Assembly (NCBI RefSeq): GCF_013410215.1
Contig: NZ_JACCFQ010000001.1
Location: 2,666,001 to 2,730,000, forward strand
Direction: 5' to 3'
Length of the DNA stretch: 64,000 nt
Source: Nesterenkonia sandarakina
GTDB taxonomy: Bacteria > Actinomycetota > Actinomycetes > Actinomycetales > Micrococcaceae
Under the pieces are notes generated by a model. It was given only the letters and a program-made list of their open reading frames with translations. It did not search any database and was not told the DNA's origin. Every line of letters starts with the position of its first letter. The stretch's first letter is position 1. A program made the position numbers and the translations under genes. Below, piece by piece: positions 27,541 to 35,720 of this stretch.

Positions 27541-28989
27541 TCAGAGCGGGGCGTCCTGCGGGATGGGGACCTCAAGACCCAGCAGCGCGTTCTCGGTGAC
27601 CTCCATCAGCGCGGGATGGATCCAGTACTGGCCGCGGGCGGCGGTATAGGCGTCCTGGCCGAAGCTCATCGCCTGGATGATCGGCTGGATCAGGTTCGAA
27701 GCCTGGTAGCCCATGACATGGGCGCCGAGGATCTGCCCGCTGCGACTGTCTGCGATCACCTTGAAGATGCCGTGCCCGTCCTCCATCGCCCAGCCATAGG
27801 CGGTGTCGCCGTAGTTCTGGACCTTGGTGGTGACGTGGTCCTCCCCGATCGTGTCCACCGCCTGGGCCTCGGTGAGACCGACCTGGGCCATCTCGGGGAA
27901 GGAGAAGATCGCCGAGGGGATCACGTCCTGCCGAGACGCCCGGATCCGCTCGGGATGCTCCAGATTGTGAGCGACCACCCGGGCCTCGTGGTTCGCCACA
28001 TGCTTGAGCATCGCCTCGGAGCTGATGTCACCCAGGGCGTAGAGACCGGCCACCGGTTCACCCTGGATGAGGACCCGCTGGTACTCATCCACCGCGAGGC
28101 GGCCATCGGGGTGCAGGTCGAGCCCGGCCTCTGCCGCGCCGATCAGGTCGGTGTTCGGGGTGCGGCCGATGGCCACCAGGACCGCGTCCACGTCGTGGTG
28201 CTCGACCCGGCCGTCGGAGCTGACCAGCTCGGCGCGCAGTCCTGCTCCGTGCTCGACGATCCTGCTCAGCGTGCGCTCGTAGTGCACGGTCCAGTTCCGC
28301 TCAGCCTCTGCGGAGAAGGCTGTGGAGATCTCGGTGTCCATCGCCTTCATCAGCCCGTGGCTGCGATTGACCTGGATCACTTCGGTGCCCAGGCCGGAGA
28401 AGATCCCGGCGAACTCGCAGGCGATGTAGCCCCCGCCGATGATCAGCAGCTTCTGCGGCTGCTGCTCGATGCGCATGACGCTGTCTGAGGTGTGCACCCC
28501 GGGCAGCTCGATTCCGGGGACCTGGGGCAGCGTGGGCCGGGACCCGGCGGCGATGACCAGCTGATCGGCTTCGGCGCGGACACCAGAGTCAGAGACGAAT
28601 GCAAAGGGCGGCTGGCGGAGGTCCCCGGTGAGCCTGACCTGCTCGGCCACGAGGTCCACATGCTCTAACTCCACCTCCCGATAGTGCCGTCCACCCGACG
28701 AGATGGCGTCGACGCGGGAGAAGATCCGGTCCCGCATGGCGGGGAAGTCCACCGCGGTGGTCTCCTGGGTCAGGTTGAGCCGGGCGGCCTCCTCCGGGCC
28801 GCGGGCCAGCGCCGCGGGGCGGACGAACATCTTCGTGGGGATGCAGCCCACGTTCAGGCAGGTGCCGCCGAAGGCCGCCGTGCTCCCGGAGCCCTTGTCC
28901 GCCAGGACGACGCGCTTGTCATCCCAGAAGGGCGTGATCAGGGAGTTCCCGGAGCCGGAGCCGATGATGGAGAGGTCATAGTGGGCCAT
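27541..28989 (-). CDS. mtr: Mycothione reductase
   Basis: This 482-residue FAD- and NADPH-dependent disulfide reductase regenerates mycothiol from its disulfide. FAD is bound by SIIGSGSGNSL at the N-terminus. The redox cysteines are in GGTCLNVGCIPTKMFV near residues 44-49. NADPH is bound by IIGGGYIACEFAGIFSGLG near 180. The C-terminal active-site pair is YWIHPALMEVTENALLGLE near residues 455-475. The -TKMF and HPALMEV forms separate it from glutathione reductase and lipoamide dehydrogenase. It supports mycothiol as the main thiol of this organism. It is divergent from the monooxygenase gene. Confidence 0.93.
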   Translation of the reverse strand: MAHYDLSIIGSGSGNSLITPFWDDKRVVLADKGSGSTAAFGGTCLNVGCIPTKMFVRPAALARGPEEAARLNLTQETTAVDFPAMRDRIFSRVDAISSGGRHYREVELEHVDLVAEQVRLTGDLRQPPFAFVSDSGVRAEADQLVIAAGSRPTLPQVPGIELPGVHTSDSVMRIEQQPQKLLIIGGGYIACEFAGIFSGLGTEVIQVNRSHGLMKAMDTEISTAFSAEAERNWTVHYERTLSRIVEHGAGLRAELVSSDGRVEHHDVDAVLVAIGRTPNTDLIGAAEAGLDLHPDGRLAVDEYQRVLIQGEPVAGLYALGDISSEAMLKHVANHEARVVAHNLEHPERIRASRQDVIPSAIFSFPEMAQVGLTEAQAVDTIGEDHVTTKVQNYGDTAYGWAMEDGHGIFKVIADSRSGQILGAHVMGYQASNLIQPIIQAMSFGQDAYTAARGQYWIHPALMEVTENALLGLEVPIPQDAPL

Positions 28990-29149
28990 GCGGTAATCCT
29001 AGACTCCCCCGCTGGGCGATCTGCACGCCGGCCGAGGCGGGAATCCCTGCACCTTCTGCTCGGTTGTCCTGGGAGGGCCCCCGGGGCTGCGCGGATCCGC
29101 CGCAGCGACTGGGGCCCGTCACCCGATTCGCTATACCAAGGAGCAGTCC

Positions 29150-29479
29150 GTGATCTTCATCGTCGTGAAATTCCAGGTCAAGCCGGAGTTCGCCGAGCAG
29201 TGGCCGGCCATCACCGCGGAGTTCACCCAGGCCACCCGGGCAGAGCCGGGCAATAAGTGGTTCGAGTGGTCCCGCAGCGTGGAGGACCCCAACGAGTACG
29301 TGCTCATCGAAGCCTTCGACGACGACGCCGCCGGCCCGCACGTGGAGTCTGCGCACTTCCAGCAGGCCGTGAGCTCCGAGGGGGCCATGGCGCAGGCCCT
29401 GGTGTCGACCCCGAAGATCATCTCGCGCCAGATCGACGGTGAGGGTTGGGAAGAGATGGGTGAGATGCAGATCAACTGA
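29150..29479 (+). CDS. Antibiotic-biosynthesis-monooxygenase-fold protein
   Basis: This 109-residue protein has the ABM ferredoxin-like fold: IVVKFQVKPEFAEQWPAIT as first strand and helix, NKWFEWSRSVEDPNEYVLIEAF in the centre, and HFQQAVSS in the second helix. Many such proteins are cofactor-free quinol monooxygenases (YgiN type), while others have unknown substrates. The GTG start is set by AAGGAG six bases upstream. It is divergent from mycothione reductase, which might point to redox stress, but that is only context. Confidence 0.82.
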   Translation: MIFIVVKFQVKPEFAEQWPAITAEFTQATRAEPGNKWFEWSRSVEDPNEYVLIEAFDDDAAGPHVESAHFQQAVSSEGAMAQALVSTPKIISRQIDGEGWEEMGEMQIN

Positions 29480-29531
29480 TCTGACCTGCACCGCGCGGAG
29501 CGCCGGGGTGAGGAACACCGCAGATCATCCC

Positions 29532-29537
29532 TATGAT
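29532..29537 (+). promoter_or_regulatory. Candidate -10 element, leaderless start of the ParA-like gene
   Basis: TATGAT is a near-consensus -10. It overlaps the first ATGs of the open frame and ends seven bases before the in-frame GTG at 29545. Transcription would start at or near that GTG, leaving the upstream ATGs outside the transcript. Confidence 0.5.
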
Positions 29538-30330
29538 GGGTACCGTGCAGATCTTGAGTGTTTCCAGTCTGAAAGGCGGGGTCGGTAAGACCTCGGTCAC
29601 GATGGGCCTTGCCTCGGCCGCTCTCCATCAGGGGGTGCGAACCCTTGTCGTCGACCTCGACCCTCACGCGGACTCCACCACCGGACTTGCGGTCACTCGG
29701 GGCACCGGCACCGAGGCCGGACAGCTGTTACGTGACGCCAAGCGCGCGGACCTGAACGACCACGTGGTGCGCTCCGGCTGGGTCGACCTGCTGCCCAAGG
29801 AGCACCGCGCCCAGGCCACGCTGGACGTCGTCGTGGGCTCCGCGCTGTCCGCGGCCTTCGACCGTCCAGACATCCGGCCCCGCGACATGCGCCGGCTTCG
29901 GCTGCTGTTGGACCGGGTCACCGGATACGACCTGGTCCTGATCGACTGCCCGCCCTCGCTGGCTGGGCTGACCCGGATCGGCTGGGCGGCGTCCAGCGGC
30001 GTGCTGCTGGTGGCCGAGCCGAGCCTGTTCTCCGTCGCCGGCACCGAACGCACGATGCGCGCCATCCGGATGTTCTCCAATGAATACGCCCCGCAGCTGA
30101 AGTCGGCCGGTGTGGTGGTCAACCGGGCACGGGCGGATTCCACCGAGCATGAGTACCGGCTTCTGGAGATGGAGCGGCTCTATAAGGACAAGCTGATGCT
30201 GCCCGTACTGGAGGAGAACCCCTTCTGGCAGCAGATCCAGGGCGCCGCATACCCGGTGCATCAGTGGCCCGGCGACCAGGTCCGGGACCTGGCCAAATCC
30301 TTTGATCAGCTGCTCACCCAGCTCGCCTGA
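29533..30330 (+). CDS. ParA-family ATPase
   Basis: This protein of about 265 residues has the deviant Walker A loop SLKGGVGKTSV at residues 13-23, the DLDPHADST switch near 44 and IDCPPSLAGLTRIGW near 137. It is a solitary ParA with no ParB or parS-like gene beside it. In Micrococcales a ParA of this type often lies next to the merR-gcvH gene cluster, as here, and its cargo is unknown. The open frame begins at ATG 29533, but the GTG at 29545 (VQILSVSSLKGG) is the more likely start, because a -10 element overlaps the earlier ATGs. It ends just before a strong shared terminator. Confidence 0.88.
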   Translation: MMGTVQILSVSSLKGGVGKTSVTMGLASAALHQGVRTLVVDLDPHADSTTGLAVTRGTGTEAGQLLRDAKRADLNDHVVRSGWVDLLPKEHRAQATLDVVVGSALSAAFDRPDIRPRDMRRLRLLLDRVTGYDLVLIDCPPSLAGLTRIGWAASSGVLLVAEPSLFSVAGTERTMRAIRMFSNEYAPQLKSAGVVVNRARADSTEHEYRLLEMERLYKDKLMLPVLEENPFWQQIQGAAYPVHQWPGDQVRDLAKSFDQLLTQLA

Positions 30331-30351
30331 GCTCCCGTCACCGCAGCTGAT

Positions 30352-30394
30352 ACAGAAAAAGGACCGCCCCTCAGCGGGGCGGTCCTTTTTCTGT
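30352..30394. terminator. Strong bidirectional terminator between parA-like and merR genes
   Basis: The arms at 30352-30370 and 30376-30394 pair perfectly over 19 bases around the loop TCAGC. They include A-tract and T-tract ends (GAAAAAGGACCGCCCC), giving a proper U-tail in both directions. It lies between convergent genes. Confidence 0.92.
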
Positions 30395-30421
30395 GTCCCC
30401 AGAGGGGAATGAGGATGAGGT

Positions 30422-31027
30422 CTAGGAGGCCTGGGAGCGGCGGGCCCTGAGCTGGGCGAGTTCATCTCCGGCCGAGCCGAAGGCCTCGAGCTCTGGGATC
30501 GCATCGGGTTCGGTGCGCTCACGCGGGAGCTCCACCAGGCTGGCCTCCACCTCGCGCCAGACTCGACCCACAGCAATGCCGAAGACGCCCTGGCCGCCCT
30601 GGACCAGGTCGATGACCTCGTCGGCGGAGGTGCACTCATAGACCGAGGCACCATCTGACATCAGGGTGATCTGCGCGAGGTCATCCACGCCGCGCTCACG
30701 CAGATGCTCGATCGCTGAGCGGATCTGCTGCAGGGAGACCCCGGTGTCCAGAAGCCGCTTGACCACCTTGAGCACCAGGACGTCACGGAAGGAATAGAGC
30801 CGGGCGGAGCCGGAGCCGGCGGCGTTGCGCATCGAAGGCTGTACCAGCTTGGTGCGAGCCCAGTAGTCCAGCTGACGGTAGGTGATGCCCGCGGCGGCGC
30901 AGGCCACGGGACCGCGGTAGCCCAGCTCCTCATCGAGCTCGGGCAGGCCGTCGCTGAACAGGGGCTGCTGGGCAGCCGCATGTCCTGGCCGTACACGCTC
31001 ATGTTCCGCGTGTGATTCTGGACCCAC
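30422..31027 (-). CDS. MerR-family regulator (Rv1830-like)
   Basis: This 201-residue MerR protein has its winged helix at about residues 28-100 (GYRGPVACAAAGITYRQLDY, then WARTKLVQPSMR), followed by VSLQQIRSAIEHLRERGVDD and a conserved effector-like segment (LMSDGASVYECTSADEVIDL). It matches the second MerR gene of the gcvH-garA-ftsR-nuclease-merR cluster of actinobacteria. The frame is open back to 31156, but the GTG at 31027 has AGGAGG at eight bases and defines the start. The first 27 residues are variable. The ligand is unknown. Confidence 0.9.
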   Translation of the reverse strand: MGPESHAEHERVRPGHAAAQQPLFSDGLPELDEELGYRGPVACAAAGITYRQLDYWARTKLVQPSMRNAAGSGSARLYSFRDVLVLKVVKRLLDTGVSLQQIRSAIEHLRERGVDDLAQITLMSDGASVYECTSADEVIDLVQGGQGVFGIAVGRVWREVEASLVELPRERTEPDAIPELEAFGSAGDELAQLRARRSQAS

Positions 31028-31115
31028 CTGGTAGCCTCCTGAAGTGCTGGACTCCGCTGGGGAAGCGCATCCCATACCGCGAGGGCGGCGCGTGGGGTGC
31101 ACGCGGAAACCTTGT

Positions 31116-31139
31116 CCCCTGACGGTATTCCTGCAGGGG
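31116..31139. promoter_or_regulatory. Dyad in the leader of the MerR gene
   Basis: CCCCTG at 31116-31121 and CAGGGG at 31134-31139 form an inverted repeat with a 12-base spacer, between a -10-like TAGAGT on the minus strand (31166-31171) and the GTG start. MerR proteins bind such dyads, so autoregulation is possible, though its place downstream of the -10 would suit repression rather than classical MerR activation. Confidence 0.35.
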
Positions 31140-31219
31140 TGCAGGGTCAAAGACATTCGAAATTTACTCTACGGCGTGTCGTGAGATTGCACTAGTCATA
31201 CCCCGGCCATAGGCCGGTT

Positions 31220-31723
31220 TCACTCGAAATCCTCCGGCTCCGCACTATCCAGGAACCGGCGGAACTCCTTGATCTCATCCTCAGAGATGGGACGCTGACC
31301 GGTGGCCGCGGTCCTCGGCGTGATCCCCACCCGGGTGAGCATCTCCCGGTCCATGGTGACCAGGCATTGCACCCGGACCGCCACTGCGATGGCATCTGAC
31401 GCTCGAGCATCGAAGCTGCGGCCATTGCCCAAGAGGATGGTGCCCCGGTAGGTCGAGGCATCCAGCATGCCGATCTCCACCGACCGGACCCCCGAGCCGA
31501 GTCTGGCGATGACCTCCGAGAGCAGATCATGGGTCATCGGGCGGGGCGGGACCTTCTTCTCCATGGCCATCGCGATCGCATTCGCCTCGGCCGGTCCTAC
31601 CAGGACCGCCACATGGAGGTTCTCAAGGCCCGGTTCAGCACCCCGGAGCACCACGACAGGCTGCTTCGATGGGAGCTCGATCCGAACCCCCACGACATCC
31701 AGCGGCACCAGCTGGCTCTCCAT
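31220..31723 (-). CDS. Bifunctional nuclease family protein (DUF151)
   Basis: This 167-residue protein belongs to the bifunctional nuclease (BFN, DUF151) family. PVVVLRGAEPG, VGPAEANAIAMAMEKKVPPRP and THDLLSEVIARLG lie in the first half, and SFDARASDAIAVAVR near residue 107 is the family's most conserved motif. Plant homologues have DNase and RNase activity, but the bacterial role is not settled. Length is typical. It lies 14 bases after ftsR in the gcvH-garA-ftsR operon. Confidence 0.9.
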   Translation of the reverse strand: MESQLVPLDVVGVRIELPSKQPVVVLRGAEPGLENLHVAVLVGPAEANAIAMAMEKKVPPRPMTHDLLSEVIARLGSGVRSVEIGMLDASTYRGTILLGNGRSFDARASDAIAVAVRVQCLVTMDREMLTRVGITPRTAATGQRPISEDEIKEFRRFLDSAEPEDFE

Positions 31724-31737
31724 GGCTTAAGTCTAGG

Positions 31738-32496
31738 TCAGTTCTTGTCCAACTGCTCGACTGAGGTGTCCATGATCGAGGCGCGCAGGTCCTTCAGGCA
31801 CTGCAGCATCTCCTTGGAGGACTCTGCGACCCGGGCACGGGCGGCAGTGTCCTTTCGAGCGGCATGCGGAGCCATGGCCCGGGAGATCAGGTCCAGTTCG
31901 TTGTCCGCGGAGCGCCGGATGTTGACCAGGTGCTTCGGCTCCAGCCCGTAGCGGGCCAGTACACGGACGGCCTTGACGGCCTTGAGGTCGTGATGGCTGT
32001 AGTTGCCGTCGCTGTCCGCCTGGATGATCCGAAACTTCTCCAGGGTGTCGAGCATGCCCCGGGTGGCGCCGGAGTGCGCGCGCAGCTCTTTGCGAGACAT
32101 CGGCCGGATCCGCCCGGTGATCTGGGCGGCCATCTCCTCGGTGACCTCACGGGGCCCCACCGGTGCGGCCTGCGGCAGCGCCTCGGCGGTCTCGCCCGAG
32201 TCGATGGCATCCATGGTCTGCTTGATGACATCCAGCGGCATGTAGCGGTCGCGCTGCAGGGCCAGGATGAACCGAAGCCGCTCCACATCGGCGGCACAGT
32301 ACTTGCGGTACCCGCTCGCAGTGCGGGCGGGCTCGACAAGGTCGCGTTCCTCGAGGAAGCGCAGCTTCGACGCGGTCAGGTCCGGGAACTCGTTCTGCAG
32401 CTCACGCAGCACCTCGGAGATGGTGAAGACGTGGGTGGCGGCGCGCGCGGTCGAGGTCGTCGCCGGTTTCGGCTTCGGCGCGGGTGAAGCACTCAC
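31738..32496 (-). CDS. ftsR: FtsR-like MerR-family regulator
   Basis: This 252-residue protein has an N-terminal MerR-type winged helix (FTISEVLRELQNEFPDLTASK, then LRFLEERDLVEPAR) at about residues 24-95. A second helix-turn-helix-like region (MSRKELRAHSGATRGMLDTL) near 130-190 and a helical C-terminus follow. This architecture and its place after garA match the FtsR (Rv1828) family, which in Corynebacterium activates ftsZ; that role is transferred by homology. The start is GTG, with AGAGG eight bases upstream. Confidence 0.9.
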   Translation of the reverse strand: MSASPAPKPKPATTSTARAATHVFTISEVLRELQNEFPDLTASKLRFLEERDLVEPARTASGYRKYCAADVERLRFILALQRDRYMPLDVIKQTMDAIDSGETAEALPQAAPVGPREVTEEMAAQITGRIRPMSRKELRAHSGATRGMLDTLEKFRIIQADSDGNYSHHDLKAVKAVRVLARYGLEPKHLVNIRRSADNELDLISRAMAPHAARKDTAARARVAESSKEMLQCLKDLRASIMDTSVEQLDKN

Positions 32497-32587
32497 TGCG
32501 GGGCCTCTTTCGAGCTGCGGGGAAGGAACGTCATCGCCATTAGGATAACGTTCCCCAACGGTTCGCCCTGGGATCTCGGATCACCGG

Positions 32588-33031
32588 TCAGTCGGATTCT
32601 CTGGATCCGGCGTAGAAGGTGAGCCGGAACTTCCCGATCTGCACCTCATCGCCGGGCTTCAGCGTGTACTCGTCCACACGATCGTGGTTCACGTAGGTGC
32701 CGTTGAGGCTTCCGAGATCCCGTACCTGAAAGCTCACTCCCTGGCGGGTGAGCTCCACGTGGCGCCTGGAGACGGTGACGTCATCCAGGAAGATCCCTGC
32801 CTCCGGGTGCCTCCCGACGGTGGTCACATCCTGGTCCAGCAGGAACCGGGCTCCTTGGTTGGCCCCGCTGTGCGCGATCAGCAGCGCTGAGTTCCTGGGC
32901 AGCGCCGCAATGGCCTGCTTGTCATCATCTGAGAGATGAGGCTCGCCCGAGTGGGCATCGGCTGGTGGCAGCGAGATGCTCGTCGTCTCGGCAGCACTCT
33001 GCCCGTTCTCATGTTCTCGCGTGTTGTCCAC
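32588..33031 (-). CDS. garA: FHA-domain signalling protein, GarA/OdhI family
   Basis: This 147-residue protein has an FHA domain at about residues 60-140 with the phosphothreonine-binding residues in TTVGRHPEAGIFLDDVTVSRRH and GSLNGTYVN. The N-terminal tail contains AETTSIS near residue 14, the ETTS motif that Ser/Thr kinases phosphorylate in GarA and OdhI. In those proteins the unphosphorylated form binds and inhibits 2-oxoglutarate dehydrogenase and affects glutamate metabolism, and phosphorylation causes self-binding and release. The motif and position after gcvH make the assignment strong. No kinase gene is in the window. Confidence 0.92.
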   Translation of the reverse strand: MDNTREHENGQSAAETTSISLPPADAHSGEPHLSDDDKQAIAALPRNSALLIAHSGANQGARFLLDQDVTTVGRHPEAGIFLDDVTVSRRHVELTRQGVSFQVRDLGSLNGTYVNHDRVDEYTLKPGDEVQIGKFRLTFYAGSRESD

Positions 33032-33067
33032 GTCGCCTCCTCTCGCCGGCCCGCATGCTGGCGGCCT

Positions 33068-33454
33068 TCAGCCTACTTGCTTCTTATAGTCCTCGGCGGA
33101 GAGCAGCGAGTCCGTCCCTGCGGATTCTGCCAGCTTGATCTCGAAGAGCCAGCCCGCCGCATAGGGGGCGGAGTTCACCGCACCGGGATTCTCATCGAGG
33201 TCGGCGTTGACCGCCACGATCTCCCCCGCCACCGGCGCAAAGATGTCTGAGACCGACTTGGTGGACTCGACCTCCCCGACCACATCTCCGGCCGCCACAC
33301 TGGCCCCAACCTCGGGATGCTCCACGTAGACGACCTCGCCGAGGGCGTCCTGGGCGAAGTCGGTGATGCCCACCCGCACCACCTGGGCATCCGCGGTGGT
33401 GCCGATCCACTCGTGTTCGGCGCTGTACTTGAACTCTTCGGGCACGGTGCTCAT
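33068..33454 (-). CDS. gcvH: Glycine cleavage system H protein
   Basis: This 128-residue lipoyl carrier moves the aminomethyl group of glycine between the P and T proteins. It opens with EFKYSAEHEWIG, and the lipoylated lysine is in EVESTKSVSDIFAP near residue 67. Length is normal. The ATG at 33454 has GGAGCG at seven bases; an earlier in-frame start at 33508 would add an unrelated leader. It is the first gene of the gcvH-garA-ftsR-nuclease operon. The other glycine cleavage genes are not in the window. Confidence 0.95.
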   Translation of the reverse strand: MSTVPEEFKYSAEHEWIGTTADAQVVRVGITDFAQDALGEVVYVEHPEVGASVAAGDVVGEVESTKSVSDIFAPVAGEIVAVNADLDENPGAVNSAPYAAGWLFEIKLAESAGTDSLLSAEDYKKQVG

Positions 33455-33492
33455 GGTGGCGCTCCACTCTTGGGCCGGTGATGGTGGCGTGA

Positions 33493-33523
33493 CAGGTCGG
33501 TCCGCCATCGGCGGGCCGACCTG
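33493..33523. terminator. Hairpin in the gap between sugC and gcvH
   Basis: CAGGTCGGTCCGCC pairs with GGCGGGCCGACCTG across the loop ATC, with one G-T pair in a 14-base-pair stem. It lies upstream of gcvH and 75 bases beyond the sugC stop, so it may stop read-through or sit in the gcvH leader. There is no T-tract. Confidence 0.4.
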
Positions 33524-33566
33524 CTGGGCCTCAGGTCTGTCTGCGAATAACTTAGCACCCCGGACT

Positions 33567-33588
33567 GGCCTGGGGGTATGACCAGGCC
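33567..33588 (-). terminator. Small hairpin after sugC
   Basis: GGCCTGG and CCAGGCC form a seven-base-pair stem around an eight-base loop, nine bases after the sugC stop on the minus strand. It is a possible weak terminator of the trehalose importer operon. Confidence 0.35.
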
Positions 33589-33597
33589 TGGCTCAGC

Positions 33598-34845
33598 TCA
33601 GGCCTGCTTCGCGATGAACCTCTCGGCGTCGCGCTTGCGATCCTCGCGGGCCTCGCGTGTCAGCTCGGCGCCGGCCTCCGCGTCTCGGGTCAGGTTCTCA
33701 CCGGTGGCCGGGTCGAAGAGGTGCATCCGACGGGTGTCGAGCCAGAGCTCGGCGGTGTCCCCGCTGCGGAACCGAGAGGTCGCATCGACCTCCACCACAA
33801 GCTGGGTGCGCAGCTCATCGGCGTCCATCTCCTCGGCCAGGTTGCGCAGCGTCTCCTGCACCCGTTCGTCGGTCTCATAGGAGACATAGGCGTACTGCTC
33901 GTTGCCCATCCACTCGCTGTGGCTGATCTCCGCGGTGAAGGTGGTGCCCTTCGAGAGCTGCGCCTCACCGAGCTGGGAGGCGTCGTCGAAGAACTCCGGT
34001 CGGATGCCCGCCAGGACGATCTCGCGTCCGGCGCCGGCCTTCGCCGCCCGGTCCGGGATCTCGATCTTGCCCAGCGGGGTGGAGAAGATGTTCCCCTCCA
34101 CGGTGCCGGGCAGGAAGTTCATCGAGGGCGAGCCGATGAATCCGGCCACGAAGAGATTGGCCGGCTGTTCGTAGAGCTCCCGCGGGGAGGCGATCTGCTG
34201 CAGCAGGCCCTTCTTCAGCACGGCGACCCGGTCCCCCAGCGTCATCGCTTCGGTCTGATCGTGGGTGACGTAGACGCTGGTGGTGTTCAGCTCGCGCTGG
34301 AGCCGGGCGATCTCCGCGCGCATCTGCCCGCGGAGCTTGGCGTCGAGGTTGGACAGCGGCTCATCGAAGAGGAAGGCATCGGCCTCGCGCACGATCGCGC
34401 GACCCATGGCCACGCGCTGCCGCTGACCGCCGGAGAGGTTCGCCGGTTTGCGCTCCAGGTGCTCGGTGAGCTCGAGCATGGTCGCCGCGTGGCGCACCTT
34501 CTCGTCGATCTGTTCCTTGGTGAACTGCCCCTTGGTCAGGCGCATCGGGAACGCGATGTTCTCATACACGGTCAGGTGCGGATACAGCGCGTAGCTCTGG
34601 AACACCATGGCGAGGTTGCGTTCCCGAGGTGCCTTCTCATTGACCCGCTCCCCACCGATGAGCAGGTCCCCCTCGGTGATGTCCTCGAGGCCCACGATCA
34701 TGCGCAGCAGCGTGGACTTTCCGCAGCCGGAGGGCCCCACCAGGATGATGAACTCGCCGTCCTCGATGTCGATGGAGATGTCGTTGACGGCCGGGAAGCC
34801 GTCGTCGTATTTCTTGACGAGATGCTGCAGTGTGATGGATGACAT
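33598..34845 (-). CDS. sugC: Sugar ABC importer ATPase (SugC/MsiK/UgpC family)
   Basis: This 415-residue ATPase has Walker A GPSGCGKST near residue 38, Q-loop MVFQSYALYPHLTV, signature LSGGQRQRVAMGRA near 136, Walker B AFLFDEPLSNLDAKLR and H-loop YVTHDQTEAM. A C-terminal regulatory OB/TOBE domain follows (residues 245-375), then a charged tail rich in Arg, Glu and Ala. It is the last gene of the lpqY-sugA-sugB-sugC order seen in mycobacteria and should power trehalose or related disaccharide import. Its start lies 21 bases after sugB. Confidence 0.93.
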   Translation of the reverse strand: MSSITLQHLVKKYDDGFPAVNDISIDIEDGEFIILVGPSGCGKSTLLRMIVGLEDITEGDLLIGGERVNEKAPRERNLAMVFQSYALYPHLTVYENIAFPMRLTKGQFTKEQIDEKVRHAATMLELTEHLERKPANLSGGQRQRVAMGRAIVREADAFLFDEPLSNLDAKLRGQMRAEIARLQRELNTTSVYVTHDQTEAMTLGDRVAVLKKGLLQQIASPRELYEQPANLFVAGFIGSPSMNFLPGTVEGNIFSTPLGKIEIPDRAAKAGAGREIVLAGIRPEFFDDASQLGEAQLSKGTTFTAEISHSEWMGNEQYAYVSYETDERVQETLRNLAEEMDADELRTQLVVEVDATSRFRSGDTAELWLDTRRMHLFDPATGENLTRDAEAGAELTREAREDRKRDAERFIAKQA

Positions 34846-34866
34846 TTCAGTGGAGTCCTTATCTAC

Positions 34867-35718
34867 TCAGCCCTTGACGGCGCCCTGGGTCAGTCCGGAG
34901 ACGATCTGGCGCTGGAAGAGCAGCACCAGGACGACGACGGGGATGGTCACGATGATGGCAGCGGCGGAGATCGCGCCGGTGGGTTCCTCGAACTGGGAGG
35001 CGCCGGTGAAGAAGGCCAGCGCCGCGGGCACTGGTCTGGCGGCTTCGGTGGAGGTCAGGGATATCCCGTAGACGAAGTCGTTCCAGGCGATGAAGAAGGC
35101 GATGATGGCGGTGGTGAAGACCCCGGGCATGGCCAGCGGGACGATGGCCCGGCGGAAGGCCTGCCACTGGGTGGCGCCGTCCACCTGTGCGGCCTGCTCC
35201 AGGTCCCAGGGGATCTGCCGGAAGAACGCGGCCAGGGTCCAGATGGAGATCGGCAGAGTCAGCGACAGGTACGGGATGATCAGGCCGAGCCAGGTGTCGT
35301 AGAGCCCGATATTGCGCCAGAGGTTGAACAGCGGGGTGACCACCGAGATCACCGGAAAGATCGACACCGCCAGGGCGGTGCCCAGGATGATCCGCTTGCC
35401 GGGGAAGTTGAGCCGGGCGATCGAGTAGGCGCACAGCGTGGCCAGCACCACTGCGATGAAGGTGGCGATCAGTGTGATCCCGATCGAGTTTCGGAAGGCG
35501 GTGAGGAAGAGCTCCTGCGCGTCGCCGACCAGGATCATCCGGTAGTTGTCCCAGGTCCAGTTTGTGGGGAGGAAGGACGCGTTGCCCAGGTCAGCCTGAG
35601 TCTTGAAGCTGGTCGCCAGAATCGCGGCCACCGGAAAGAGCGCGTAGACCAGGACGACGACGGTCAGCACGGTCCAACCCAGGCGCTGCTTTCCGGTGAG
35701 CTTGCCGTTGGCGGCCAT
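34867..35718 (-). CDS. sugB: Sugar ABC importer permease (SugB type)
   Basis: This 283-residue CUT1-family permease has six transmembrane segments and the EAA loop EQAAQVDGATQWQAFRRAIVP near residues 185-205 that contacts the ATPase. GGAGGT eight bases before the ATG lies within the end of sugA, two bases separating the genes. It pairs with the sugA product in the trehalose-type importer. Confidence 0.92.
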   Translation of the reverse strand: MAANGKLTGKQRLGWTVLTVVVLVYALFPVAAILATSFKTQADLGNASFLPTNWTWDNYRMILVGDAQELFLTAFRNSIGITLIATFIAVVLATLCAYSIARLNFPGKRIILGTALAVSIFPVISVVTPLFNLWRNIGLYDTWLGLIIPYLSLTLPISIWTLAAFFRQIPWDLEQAAQVDGATQWQAFRRAIVPLAMPGVFTTAIIAFFIAWNDFVYGISLTSTEAARPVPAALAFFTGASQFEEPTGAISAAAIIVTIPVVVLVLLFQRQIVSGLTQGAVKG

Positions 35719-35720
35719 CT

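Noticed and set aside
27336-27575. Possible 79-residue protein between the DsbA-like gene and mycothione reductase
   Set aside because: It overlaps the end of mycothione reductase, has Arg/Cys/Pro-rich composition and no ribosome site.
33455-33597. Glycine riboswitch before gcvH
   Set aside because: The gap is short and holds only simple hairpins; the conserved glycine-aptamer cores are not visible.
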